Assembly (NCBI RefSeq): GCF_900116865.1
Contig: NZ_FPCD01000010.1
Span: 1-64,000 of the forward strand
Length of the DNA: 64,000 nt
Origin: Butyrivibrio sp. M55
Lineage (GTDB): Bacteria > Bacillota > Clostridia > Lachnospirales > Lachnospiraceae
Direction: 5' to 3'
How positions within the stretch are numbered: the stretch's first letter is position 1; every line of letters begins with the position of its first letter. Under the pieces are notes generated by a model that saw nothing but the letters and a program-made list of their open reading frames with translations, had not been told where the DNA came from and made no database searches. The position numbers were made by a program, and so were the translations under genes. Shown one piece after another: positions 32,783 through 40,706 of the stretch.

Positions 32783-34459
32783 TTATCTCTTGTAAATAAA
32801 TTCTTCATTAGAAAGCTTCAAACAGTCACCGTCTCTAAGTTCCTGCCTCTGTCCGGAAATAAGCTTAATATCATTTAAGTATGTTCCGTTCTTGGAATGA
32901 TTGTCTTCAATATAAACTCTTCCGGCAGAAATCGAAATAATCGCATGCTGGCGGCTGATCGTATTGTTGTCCCTTATGCAGAAATCGCAGTGAAGGTCAT
33001 CCTTACCAATGCTGAAGTTTGCCTTTGAGATCGCAATGCTCTCTCCGTTCTTCTTTCTCTCAAGATGGCCACCATCCAGCCTCTGTGAAGGCGTCGCCAT
33101 ATTCATTCCGGTCATTGAATTGTCAAATCCACCACCTGCTCCCAAAACAGTCGTATCTCCGGAAGTATTTCCAAAGAGATCCTGCTGAGGGGTTGTAGCC
33201 TGAACCACAACCTGCGGATTGGCTCCCGCAATCGAAATATCCCCGTTCTGGCTCTCCTTCTTATTCTTGGAATTCTTTATAATGTAAATTACAACTACAG
33301 CTATAAGTGCAACTATTACTACACCCAAAACAATTATCACAGGGATTATCCAGCCGGGAAGTGCCGGAGCAATATCTTCCGAATTTCCGATTGATACTGC
33401 CGTTGAAGCAGCAGCCACATAATCATCTTCTTTTGCTTTTGCTTCCGCATCTGCCTTTAGTTTTTCAATACTTATACTGTCAAACTTTATTCCCATTCCG
33501 CTGAGCACTTTAACGATTGAATTGGAACTTACGGAATAGCAATAATTCCCCTCGCTTCTAAGGGTATTCATGCCGACAAGATAACCTTCTTTACTTACAA
33601 GAGGTCCACCGACACTGTTACGTCCTATCTGAACAGTATGCTCAATAAGCTGAACATCATTATTGTCTTTAACTATATTAACTACCTGACCGTTTGTTTT
33701 ATTTACTCTCTCATTTGAGTAATATGCTTCGTTTTTCTGAAATACTATCTCGTCAGGGAAACCAAGAACGAATGCGTTTGTAAGATCTACAGTGCCATCG
33801 TTGTATGCTTCCTTATCATTTTGTTCGGAATACAGGAAAAACATCGGTGTTCTGTTATATAAGGTCTGCGAAAGTTTAAATACCGCCATATCAAGATTTC
33901 CACTGCTGTTTACCAAAGTAACGGGCTCAGTCACATCATTTTCAATTACAACATCATATGAAAACTTGGACCTTTCTCTTTCCATGTCGTCCTTTGAAAC
34001 TTTAAATGTAGCAAGTATTTTGTCTTTTTCCTCATCAGACATGGTCATCTGGGTAAGACTTGTTATAACATACTCGCCCTTCTCCGCATCACCTATAAGA
34101 ATTCCGGGGCCTCCCTTAACAATGTGATGTGCATTGTCTTCGGTTACATATACATAGTTAATCTGTACAACGCCATTTACCGCTCTTTCCATTCCCTCCT
34201 GCTGTGAAAGATCATCTATGGGATTGTAATCTTCCGAATCCTCGGCTGTTGCATCATCAGTCACTGAAATACCTGTAGCTGCTCCGTCTTCAAAAGTGGC
34301 ATCGGTTAAAGCCGAATCTGAAGGAATCTCAGCTAAGGAAGCTTCCTCCACTGCTTCATCATTCTCTTTTGCCATTACAAACATATTTGACTGTGCAACC
34401 ATAGTCATTATCATCAAAGAAGTAATAGCTCCCTTAAGTATTCTCTTATTCATCGACAT
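32783..34459 (-). CDS. membrane protein with degenerate trypsin-like domain and C-terminal FHA domain
   Basis: The 558-residue protein has a signal peptide (about 1-32), an acidic linker, a trypsin-fold domain (about 80-320), one membrane helix (about 369-391, VIIVLGVVIVALIAVVVIYII without its first residues) and a cytosolic FHA domain (about 470-558: RQHAIISI near 501, NGTYLND near 520). Only the catalytic Asp is in place (NLDMAVFKL, about 185). The His site reads VITSLTQM, and the Ser site reads SVGGPL, with Val where Ser should precede GGP. So the outside domain is probably a non-catalytic sensor, and FHA would bind phosphothreonine inside. ATG at 34459 follows GGGAGG; upstream ATGs lack an RBS. 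It may fill a structural role in place of the missing EssB. Confidence 0.82.
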   Translation of the reverse strand: MSMNKRILKGAITSLMIMTMVAQSNMFVMAKENDEAVEEASLAEIPSDSALTDATFEDGAATGISVTDDATAEDSEDYNPIDDLSQQEGMERAVNGVVQINYVYVTEDNAHHIVKGGPGILIGDAEKGEYVITSLTQMTMSDEEKDKILATFKVSKDDMERERSKFSYDVVIENDVTEPVTLVNSSGNLDMAVFKLSQTLYNRTPMFFLYSEQNDKEAYNDGTVDLTNAFVLGFPDEIVFQKNEAYYSNERVNKTNGQVVNIVKDNNDVQLIEHTVQIGRNSVGGPLVSKEGYLVGMNTLRSEGNYCYSVSSNSIVKVLSGMGIKFDSISIEKLKADAEAKAKEDDYVAAASTAVSIGNSEDIAPALPGWIIPVIIVLGVVIVALIAVVVIYIIKNSKNKKESQNGDISIAGANPQVVVQATTPQQDLFGNTSGDTTVLGAGGGFDNSMTGMNMATPSQRLDGGHLERKKNGESIAISKANFSIGKDDLHCDFCIRDNNTISRQHAIISISAGRVYIEDNHSKNGTYLNDIKLISGQRQELRDGDCLKLSNEEFIYKR

Positions 34460-34531
34460 AATAGGTGTCCTCCCAATTTTACTGAGTATTTTATATTTTC
34501 TGTCTATCAACGTTATAATCTTTAACATTGT

Positions 34532-35335
34532 CTATATACCTATTACGATTCCTGAAATATTATCAGATTCGCCTCTAGCCTTAACTAATTCTGTCATTTT
34601 CTTAATTCCGTCCTTTTTTGAGACATATTCCTTAATCTCTTCGTTTAAAAGAAGCCTCCAAAGCCCGTCAGAACAAAGCAGAAAGCTTGTCCTCTTCTCA
34701 AGTGGCCCTTTATAAAATTCCGGATATACATTATCAGATGCGCCGATACATTGCAATAGAATATTTTTCTGCGAGCTTACTGCTGCCTCCTGCGGCGTCA
34801 TTCTTCCCATGTCTATCTGTTGCTGTACATAGCTGTGATCATGCGATATCTGTATGATTCCCTTCCTATTGATCTTATATATTCTGGAATCACCAACGCT
34901 CATTGCAAAAAATTCATCACCGAGAAAAATTATTGCTGCAGCGGTTGTTCCAAGTTGAAAGCCTCTTTCTCTTCCGTACTGTTTAAGTCCCTCATTCATC
35001 TGACGTGAAATCATTTCCCACTCGTTCTGAATAAGCCCGTAAATGTAATTTTTGCTATTTCTATAGGCTGCAAGTTCTTCTGTCTCTGCATTAATCGACA
35101 CCTCAGCCTCTCTTGACAGTATAGACGGAAATTCGTTCTGAAACCACTGTCCCATTCTATTTATGAATGCTGCGCTTGCAACTTCTCCCTGAGACAAGCC
35201 TCCCATTCCGTCACATAAACACGCAAAGCATACCTTTCCCATTTTTTCGGTCCGGGCATGCTTCACCAGCAGAGCATCCTGATTAACTTTCTTCCTGTTT
35301 CCAATATCTGAATTTACATCAACCGAATACTTCAA
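34532..35335 (-). CDS. PP2C family protein serine/threonine phosphatase
   Basis: A cytosolic metal-dependent phosphatase of 267 residues. PP2C motifs are present: KVNQDALLV (metal Asp), CDGMGGLSQGE (about 41), TTAAAIIFLGDEFFAMSVGDSRIY (shown here as two parts around residue 130-148: TTAAAI and VGDSRIY), LCSDGLWRLL and GESDNISGIVI. It should remove phosphate from Ser/Thr residues, plausibly those read by the FHA domains of its operon partners. The start is TTG at 35335, with GAGGGG six bases upstream, and no ATG fits. It lies between the PH-like membrane protein and the FHA/protease-like gene. No Ser/Thr kinase gene is in the window. Confidence 0.9.
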   Translation of the reverse strand: MKYSVDVNSDIGNRKKVNQDALLVKHARTEKMGKVCFACLCDGMGGLSQGEVASAAFINRMGQWFQNEFPSILSREAEVSINAETEELAAYRNSKNYIYGLIQNEWEMISRQMNEGLKQYGRERGFQLGTTAAAIIFLGDEFFAMSVGDSRIYKINRKGIIQISHDHSYVQQQIDMGRMTPQEAAVSSQKNILLQCIGASDNVYPEFYKGPLEKRTSFLLCSDGLWRLLLNEEIKEYVSKKDGIKKMTELVKARGESDNISGIVIGI

Positions 35336-35356
35336 TTTATTCCCCTCATCTTGTTA

Positions 35357-35791
35357 CTACTGCTCAACAGCAACTCCACCGAGGTACTTAAGCATATTTC
35401 TTTCTATCAAAAAAGATCTCAATTCGCTGTAATTCTTGCACTTATTTGAAACTGTGATCTTAGAATCACCTATCTGAATGATAATCGGAGCATTTGGATT
35501 GCTTCCGTCCGAATTGATATAGATTCTATCAGTCTCACTCCAATTAATAAATACCTTCTTCGTAAATGCCTTATAAAGAATACCCGATTCATCAACCTCA
35601 ATTCTCGTAAAACATAATCTTATTGTATTGAAGAAGTTGACAACAGCAGTAATAAACAGCATCTTGGCAAATGTTCTAGTAGATCCTATATGAATATCAA
35701 AAACAGCGCTTGCCACTAATACTGCTATAGCCACAACTGCTACTAATGCACTTTCCCTAATTGAATACTTTATTTTTATCTTCTCGTTCAT
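35357..35791 (-). CDS. two-helix membrane protein with PH-like domain
   Basis: The 144-residue product has two N-terminal membrane helices (about 13-28, ESALVAVVAIAVLVASAVF region, and 40-57, KMLFITAVVNFFNTI) followed by a beta-rich cytosolic domain (RIEVDESGILYKAFTKKVFI, then WSETDRIYIN and a terminal helix), a pattern like bacterial PH or YdbT/DUF304-type domains. The exact family is not certain. It lies 21 bases before the PP2C gene in the type VII operon, so it may recruit or sense the secretion machine at the membrane. Confidence 0.65.
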   Translation of the reverse strand: MNEKIKIKYSIRESALVAVVAIAVLVASAVFDIHIGSTRTFAKMLFITAVVNFFNTIRLCFTRIEVDESGILYKAFTKKVFINWSETDRIYINSDGSNPNAPIIIQIGDSKITVSNKCKNYSELRSFLIERNMLKYLGGVAVEQ

Positions 35792-35836
35792 AATAACCTC
35801 AACATATTATACTGCCAATCCCCTTTGTATCAGGCA

Positions 35837-36112
35837 TTATTCTCCGTAGAACTCAGACAGCTTTTTAATAAACTCTGTCCTACTCTCGTCTTCAAATCCG
35901 CGGAACAACACCCTTTCAATGTCCTTATGCATGAACATAAATTGTGATTCTCCACCGAGATTTCCTTCCGGATAAAGAACTCCTATGTAATCATATTCCT
36001 GCTTAGTCTCAAGATTCTGCTGCTTCACTCCAAAAATCATAAGCGGATGCTTTGAATCCCTGAGCCATATTACACTTCCGATTGGTAATAAATCTTTTAC
36101 TTTAACGTCCAT
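35837..36112 (-). CDS. DUF4176 family protein, copy B
   Basis: A 91-residue cytosolic protein: MDVKVKDLLPIGSVIWL at the start, then MIFGVKQQNLETKQEYDYIG and LYPEGNLGGESQFMFMHKDI, ending LSEFYGE. This is the DUF4176 pattern found in LXG toxin loci of type VIIb systems, where such proteins have been described as toxin-specific adaptors. It differs from copy A (36937-37212) by a single residue (FIKKL versus FIEKL). It follows the second membrane protein by 15 bases. Confidence 0.85.
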   Translation of the reverse strand: MDVKVKDLLPIGSVIWLRDSKHPLMIFGVKQQNLETKQEYDYIGVLYPEGNLGGESQFMFMHKDIERVLFRGFEDESRTEFIKKLSEFYGE

Positions 36113-36127
36113 TTTAAAACCCCCTAA

Positions 36128-36934
36128 TTATTTAAAAAAAATAATAATTGACATAATAATTACAAAGATTGAAAATCCAAACATAAACTTTGCCAATATA
36201 CCTTTTGCGCCTTTATACAAATTAAATAACGCTGCACCAAAAAGAAAAAAACTTAAGCTTTTAACAAAATGTGCAATACCCCCCATATTAAATCCAGGAA
36301 TTTGGGATATCCATATTATAAGTAAAGCAACATCTATTGCCAATAAAATGAATAAAACACTAATAATTATATTGCTTAAGCTTATTTTTTTATAATCATT
36401 AGTTGCTACTTCATACGAGAGACATTCATATATTCCATCTTTCAGCATTCTACATTTAAAAACACCATCGACTTCATGCTCCGGCATTCTCCCAGTAAAT
36501 ACCATTATTCCTTTTCCAAATTCACAATATGCTTTTACATTTGGCATATACATATAATCGCCCATAGTCAAGTTAAATTCCTTCACTATTTTGTATTCAT
36601 CAGCCATTAGCCTAAACGTTTCTTCAGTATACTCAGCTTTCTTTTCATAAAAAAAACGCAACGAGGAAGCTACAAGACACCAGCAATATCCAAAAATGAA
36701 AAGCTTTGCAAGCTCTGTATCCCACTTACTTTTATCAAAAACACCTGAGCTATAATTAGTTTTTAAATAAAAATAGACAAATACTCCAAGTAAAGTTGCA
36801 ACTATCGATAAAGAAAGTTGTATCTTAGACATTTTTTCAGTATAGTTTTTTAAAGGAATAGCCTGAAATATAAAAGCAAACATTAACACTACCAGTTCAC
36901 ATGCTATTATCGTCATTATAGTCACTAAAAACAC
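36128..36934 (-). CDS. four-helix membrane protein, candidate immunity protein, copy B
   Basis: The 268-residue product has two N-terminal helices (MFLVTIMTIIACELVVLMFA; IQLSLSIVATLLGVFVYFYL), a third near LFIFGYCWCLVASSLRFFY, a cytosolic domain (DEYKIVKEFNLTMGDYMYMP, then PEHEVDGVFKCRMLKDGIYE), and two C-terminal helices. It has exactly the same length as copy A (37230-38036). The soluble core is highly conserved while membrane segments diverge. Position just after a membrane-active-looking type VII effector suggests immunity, by analogy with membrane immunity proteins of LXG pore formers; this is inference. ATG 36934 lies two bases after the DUF4176 copy A stop region. Confidence 0.7.
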   Translation of the reverse strand: MFLVTIMTIIACELVVLMFAFIFQAIPLKNYTEKMSKIQLSLSIVATLLGVFVYFYLKTNYSSGVFDKSKWDTELAKLFIFGYCWCLVASSLRFFYEKKAEYTEETFRLMADEYKIVKEFNLTMGDYMYMPNVKAYCEFGKGIMVFTGRMPEHEVDGVFKCRMLKDGIYECLSYEVATNDYKKISLSNIIISVLFILLAIDVALLIIWISQIPGFNMGGIAHFVKSLSFFLFGAALFNLYKGAKGILAKFMFGFSIFVIIMSIIIFFK

Positions 36935-36936
36935 TA

Positions 36937-37212
36937 TTACTCTCCATAGAACTCAGACAGCTTCTCAATGAACTCTGTTCTGCTCTCGTCTTCAAAGCCG
37001 CGGAACAACACCCTTTCGATGTCCTTATGCATGAACATAAACTGTGATTCTCCGCCAAGATTTCCTTCCGGATAAAGAACTCCTATGTAATCATATTCCT
37101 GCTTAGTCTCTAGATTCTGCTGCTTCACTCCAAAAATCATAAGCGGATGCTTTGAATCCCTGAGCCATATCACACTGCCGATTGGCAGTAAATCTTTTAC
37201 TTTAACGTCCAT
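36937..37212 (-). CDS. DUF4176 family protein, copy A
   Basis: This protein is 91 residues and identical to copy B at 35837-36112 except for one Lys/Glu change near the C-terminus. The DNA differs at a modest number of mostly third-codon positions, so this is not a very recent exact duplication. The ATG at 37212 has a run of eight G in front at normal spacing; a seven-codon longer reading would begin inside the preceding gap and is less likely. It lies 17 bases after the copy A membrane-protein gene. Confidence 0.85.
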   Translation of the reverse strand: MDVKVKDLLPIGSVIWLRDSKHPLMIFGVKQQNLETKQEYDYIGVLYPEGNLGGESQFMFMHKDIERVLFRGFEDESRTEFIEKLSEFYGE

Positions 37213-37229
37213 TTTCCCCCCCCAAAAAA

Positions 37230-38036
37230 TCATTTAAAAAACTTAGCAATTCCTAAAATAATCAACATGATTGAAAATCCAAGCATAAACTTTGCCATTA
37301 TGCCTTTTGCGCCTTTATACAACTTTAATCCAGCAATTCCAAATAAGCTTATACTCAAGGAAGAAATTACCCTCCCAATAAGATCAATATTAAGTTCTGG
37401 TGCCTGAGATAGCCAAAGCATTGCCAAAGCAAGATCCACAGCAATTAGTATGCAGAAAACAATATTCATTATTTGTACAATCTTAACTCTTATATCTTTA
37501 TTTACAATTTCATATGACATACATTCATATATTCCCTCTTTAACCATTCTGCATGTAAATGCACAATCAACTTCATGCTCAGGTGCGCTTATCGAAAATA
37601 AAATTTTTCCACCTCTGAACTCGCAATAAGATTTCACATTTGGCATATACATATAATCACCCATCAGCAAGTCGAAATCTTTCACTATTTTATATTCTTC
37701 TGCTTTTAAAAAGATTGTCTCTTCTTTAGGTAATACATGGCTTTTTCTATAAAATAATCCAAACAACACCATAGCAAACCATAAAAACGGAATAAACATA
37801 AAAATTCTAATGTTAGCCTCATTCCAATAACTTGCATTAAAAATACCCGAACTATAATTTGTTTTCACATAAAATAAAGCAACTAATCCGGCTATAACCG
37901 AACATGCTGATAAAGGCAATAGAATTTTGGGATTGTTTTCCGAATGTTTTTTTAATGGAATAACGTGGTATATATACGCAAACATAATCACCATTAACTC
38001 CCATGCTATTATCATTAATACAGTCACTAAAACCAT
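37230..38036 (-). CDS. four-helix membrane protein, candidate immunity protein, copy A
   Basis: 268 residues, paralogous to copy B over the whole length: shared TNYSSG, EEYKIVK (DEYKIVK in B), GDYMYMPNVK, PEHEVD, GIYEC and LYKGAKGI, with different membrane-helix sequence. Helices lie near residues 3-22, 40-60, 80-100, 190-210 and 225-265. I chose ATG 38036, which has GGAGG six bases upstream, over the ATG two codons earlier that touches the RBS. It begins 34 bases after the effector stop, the usual immunity position. An adaptor or export role is an alternative. Confidence 0.7.
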   Translation of the reverse strand: MVLVTVLMIIAWELMVIMFAYIYHVIPLKKHSENNPKILLPLSACSVIAGLVALFYVKTNYSSGIFNASYWNEANIRIFMFIPFLWFAMVLFGLFYRKSHVLPKEETIFLKAEEYKIVKDFDLLMGDYMYMPNVKSYCEFRGGKILFSISAPEHEVDCAFTCRMVKEGIYECMSYEIVNKDIRVKIVQIMNIVFCILIAVDLALAMLWLSQAPELNIDLIGRVISSLSISLFGIAGLKLYKGAKGIMAKFMLGFSIMLIILGIAKFFK

Positions 38037-38070
38037 TGTCATCCTCCATCAACTATTTGTAATAACAAAA

Positions 38071-39747
38071 CTATTTTATACCAAAAAAATCACACGCAAC
38101 ATCTGCTAAGTATTCTCCTGCATCTTTTCCTTTACCAGCCTTGAAAGCTTCATTCACTCCCCATACTGCAACAACACTGATTGCAGCAACCACAACAACC
38201 GGCGCTGTTGTACCAATCACAAATGAAAGCCCCGCTCCTACAGCCGCTGTTGCTACAGATGATAAAAGTGTATCCGTTGCTGTTTCAAGTACCGTCTCAG
38301 CAGCAACTCTTTCATTTGACATCTCTATACCGGATTTGCGTGCCAACTCCTGCTCTGAAAAATTATCCGCAGCGTTAAATGCAACATCAGCCACCACTCC
38401 AAGCCATTTCACTCCGGTCTTGAAATTCTTTACCTTTGCGGCTGCCTCCGCTTCATTTGCTAACGCTTCCATTGCATCATCAGGTAAATCATTTTGTATT
38501 GCAGAAATAACCGCTTTTTGGCGAGCTTTTTCAGCACTTTTTAAAAAATACGAGTTAAAATCAGACTTTAATGATCTTTTTGCTACTTCAGCAGCACTTA
38601 CATTTACTAAATCATCACCTTCTTGTGAAATTGATTTTATAAAACTTCCCTTCTCACAGCTTGAATAAAGCGTTTTTTTCGCATCGAAAAATATATCATC
38701 TTTATTCTTTTCAAGTTCAGCAGTAAATGCTAATGTTCCAGTCCAATTTGCAGATCCAGTTAAAAAGTCTTTCATAAACTTATAGCCTGCTTTTCTTCTG
38801 GCTTTCATATCATCGCCGGAAATGGCCATATTAACTATATCATTAAACGTCTTTCCAATCGGTCCGACTGATCCAATGATACCCTGAACCAATCCTTTAC
38901 CGTCAATCTTTCCATTAACTACTTTTCCAACAAGTTGCTTTTGAGCATCAGGATGCAGTTCTTCAAGAACCTCTGCAAAAGCCTCCGCTTCAGTTGCAGT
39001 TATTTCGGTGGCTTGAGTGTTCAATACTTCTTTCAAAGCCTCAAGATTATATGCACCGTTTTCATCTTTCCATTTTTCTTTGCACTTATCTTTAATAGAA
39101 ACCGGGTCGCATAATTTCTCAATTCCGTCCTTCCATGAATCATTAAGCTCAAAAGTGCCTGTTTTCTTATCAAAATTTGTAGATAAATACTCTATTCCTT
39201 TATTGGCAGCATCTCTGTACGACTCACTATTCTCAAACAAGTTTGCTGTTGCATTGTTTATCTCATCAAACAGCCTTTCACGAGACTCCCAAAACTCCTT
39301 TTCTCTACGATAGCTTTCGGCAGCCTGTTTATGAAAACGATATTCATGCCTCCAATAATGCTTTTCTTCCGGCGTAGTTCCATGCGATCTTCTTTCACAC
39401 TCCTCGGCTTCATCCCACTCTCTCTGCTCATTTTCTGCCGCCTCTCTTTTCTTTGTCAGGATTTCTCTCCCATCCAAAACGAGCCCTTCTGTAAGGAATG
39501 ATTTAAGAGTTTTATTATCCATAATATCGCAATCATTTGCTGTTATTATTGCACCAATAAGTGTTACAATCGCTTCACACTGTTTTAAAAAATTACTAGC
39601 TGCCCTTCCCATAAATATAACCGAATTGGCTGCTTTATATACATCTCTTATACCATTTAATCTTACATTGCTCTCTGATAACACGCTTATTGATTCATCA
39701 CACTGAATATTCAATTGATTCATATCCAAGAAATCGCTCTCTACCAT
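38071..39747 (-). CDS. LXG-like type VIIb secretion effector with membrane-active-looking C-terminus
   Basis: A 558-residue protein without signal peptide. The N-terminal third is helical and coiled (MNQLNIQCDESISVLSESNV onward), as in LXG/WXG-type targeting domains, but the exact LXG motif is not obvious. A charged middle (REAAENEQREWDEAEECERR) leads to a region with IIGSVGPIGKTFNDIVNMAI. Residues about 498-545 are strongly hydrophobic and Gly/Ala-rich (AAVGAGLSFVIGTTAP, VVVVAAISVVAVWGV), like glycine-zipper pore-forming toxins. Operon context (two helical adaptors before, DUF4176 and membrane proteins after) is that of an LXG toxin locus. Toxicity is inferred, not shown. Confidence 0.75.
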   Translation of the reverse strand: MVESDFLDMNQLNIQCDESISVLSESNVRLNGIRDVYKAANSVIFMGRAASNFLKQCEAIVTLIGAIITANDCDIMDNKTLKSFLTEGLVLDGREILTKKREAAENEQREWDEAEECERRSHGTTPEEKHYWRHEYRFHKQAAESYRREKEFWESRERLFDEINNATANLFENSESYRDAANKGIEYLSTNFDKKTGTFELNDSWKDGIEKLCDPVSIKDKCKEKWKDENGAYNLEALKEVLNTQATEITATEAEAFAEVLEELHPDAQKQLVGKVVNGKIDGKGLVQGIIGSVGPIGKTFNDIVNMAISGDDMKARRKAGYKFMKDFLTGSANWTGTLAFTAELEKNKDDIFFDAKKTLYSSCEKGSFIKSISQEGDDLVNVSAAEVAKRSLKSDFNSYFLKSAEKARQKAVISAIQNDLPDDAMEALANEAEAAAKVKNFKTGVKWLGVVADVAFNAADNFSEQELARKSGIEMSNERVAAETVLETATDTLLSSVATAAVGAGLSFVIGTTAPVVVVAAISVVAVWGVNEAFKAGKGKDAGEYLADVACDFFGIK

Positions 39748-39806
39748 TTTTCACTCCTCTGTTCCACTATTATTTACTATGCGCCGCACGTTAGACCATA
39801 ACCTGT

Positions 39807-40142
39807 TTATGGCGTAGTTCCATTCGCAGAGCTCGACGATACATTATAACTAAAAGTATTTTGATACTGCTGTATAGCCACGCCTTCAGTATCTTTAAAG
39901 CTCTTCACAACAATTGCAATGTTTGTACTTTCTCTGGTTGTCATATGCTGCTTTTGTGTTCGAATATTCTTTTCATTATCAATCGCACTATGAGCATTTC
40001 CATTGGCAACTATCGTACTTTTATTGTCTTTTTTTCCCTCATTAAAATCTCTGCCTAAATAACTTCCATTAAGAACAACTGCTTTTCTGAATTCTTCGAT
40101 ATTATCATAATCAAGTTTTATTTCCGTTGAATTACCTGCCAT
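39807..40142 (-). CDS. small helical LXG-adaptor-like protein (Lap1/DUF3130-like, TIGR04197 type)
   Basis: The 111-residue product reads EIKLDYDNIEEFRKAVVLNG, then a polar middle, and TNIAIVVKSFKDTEGVAIQQ, ending in a Ser/Thr-rich tail. Size, two-helix pattern and position directly before the LXG-like gene match the WXG100-like partner proteins (Lap1) that bind LXG domains for export. No Trp-X-Gly motif is present. AGGAG precedes the ATG. The assignment to DUF3130 is by pattern and context, so moderate. Confidence 0.65.
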   Translation of the reverse strand: MAGNSTEIKLDYDNIEEFRKAVVLNGSYLGRDFNEGKKDNKSTIVANGNAHSAIDNEKNIRTQKQHMTTRESTNIAIVVKSFKDTEGVAIQQYQNTFSYNVSSSSANGTTP

Positions 40143-40162
40143 TTTCTCATTCTCCTTACATT

Positions 40163-40516
40163 TTAATTTTTATTTTCATTATCCTTGTTCATCTCAACTT
40201 TGATATCCCGTTCTTTGTCACTCAGCTTCTGTAATGTTCCTCTTTCTTGCTGCTCCAGAACATCATAATACTCTTCCTGCTCATATTTATGTTTTCTAAA
40301 CACAGAAAGACGCTCTTCGTAAATTCTTACAAGTTCCCCCTCTCGATTTATATTAGGATCATCCAATTCTCTGGATTCTTTCTCTAACCTGTAAACCAGT
40401 TCCTCGTTTCTATCTTCAAGTTCCCTTCTTAGCCCGGCATATCTGCTTTGCACTTCTTCTTTCTCAATCTGAATTGCATTAAGCTCTTTCCGATAATCAC
40501 GCTTTTCTTTTTCCAT
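40163..40516 (-). CDS. coiled-coil LXG-adaptor-like protein (Lap2/DUF3958-like)
   Basis: A 117-residue almost fully helical, highly charged protein: EKEKRDYRKELNAIQIEKEE, RYAGLRRELEDRNEELVYRL and FRKHKYEQEEYYDVLEQQER. No signal peptide or membrane helix is present. In LXG loci the first gene usually encodes a coiled-coil adaptor (Lap2), followed by Lap1 and the toxin, which is the order here with a 20-base gap. ATG at 40516 has GAGGGG upstream at suitable spacing; an ATG five codons earlier is possible but lacks an RBS. Confidence 0.65.
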   Translation of the reverse strand: MEKEKRDYRKELNAIQIEKEEVQSRYAGLRRELEDRNEELVYRLEKESRELDDPNINREGELVRIYEERLSVFRKHKYEQEEYYDVLEQQERGTLQKLSDKERDIKVEMNKDNENKN

Positions 40517-40610
40517 GCCTGCCCCTCTCATCTTCTATATTTAGCCATTGTATTAATCAGCTCATTTATATAATCTTTGAAAAAAATCACATAAATCAAC
40601 TCACTATAAT

Positions 40611-40657
40611 TTTTGTTATATCATAGGAAAGCAATTTCCTCGTATGATATAACAAAA
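40611..40657. repeat. palindromic element, second copy of the 445-486 repeat
   Basis: The left arm TTTTGTTATATCATAGGAAA (40611-40630) and a right arm ending ATGATATAACAAAA flank the same GCAA loop (40631-40634). The right arm has three extra bases. The core ATATCATAGGAAAGCAAT is identical to the first copy. It lies between the WXG100 terminator and the adaptor-effector genes. Confidence 0.65.
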
Positions 40658-40658
40658 T

Positions 40659-40690
40659 CAGGTTACAACAGAAAAATCCGTTGTAACCTG
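40659..40690 (-). terminator. terminator of the WXG100 gene
   Basis: CAGGTTACAAC (40659-40669) is the exact complement of GTTGTAACCTG (40680-40690), loop of 10. Minus RNA continues ATTTTGTT. It allows the WXG100 protein to be made in excess over downstream island genes. Confidence 0.75.
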
Positions 40691-40706
40691 AATTGAGATC
40701 CCCATG

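Noticed and set aside
38141-38668. A 175-codon plus-strand frame inside the effector gene
   Set aside because: It mirrors the Ala/Gly-rich effector C-terminus, has no RBS and opposes the operon direction.
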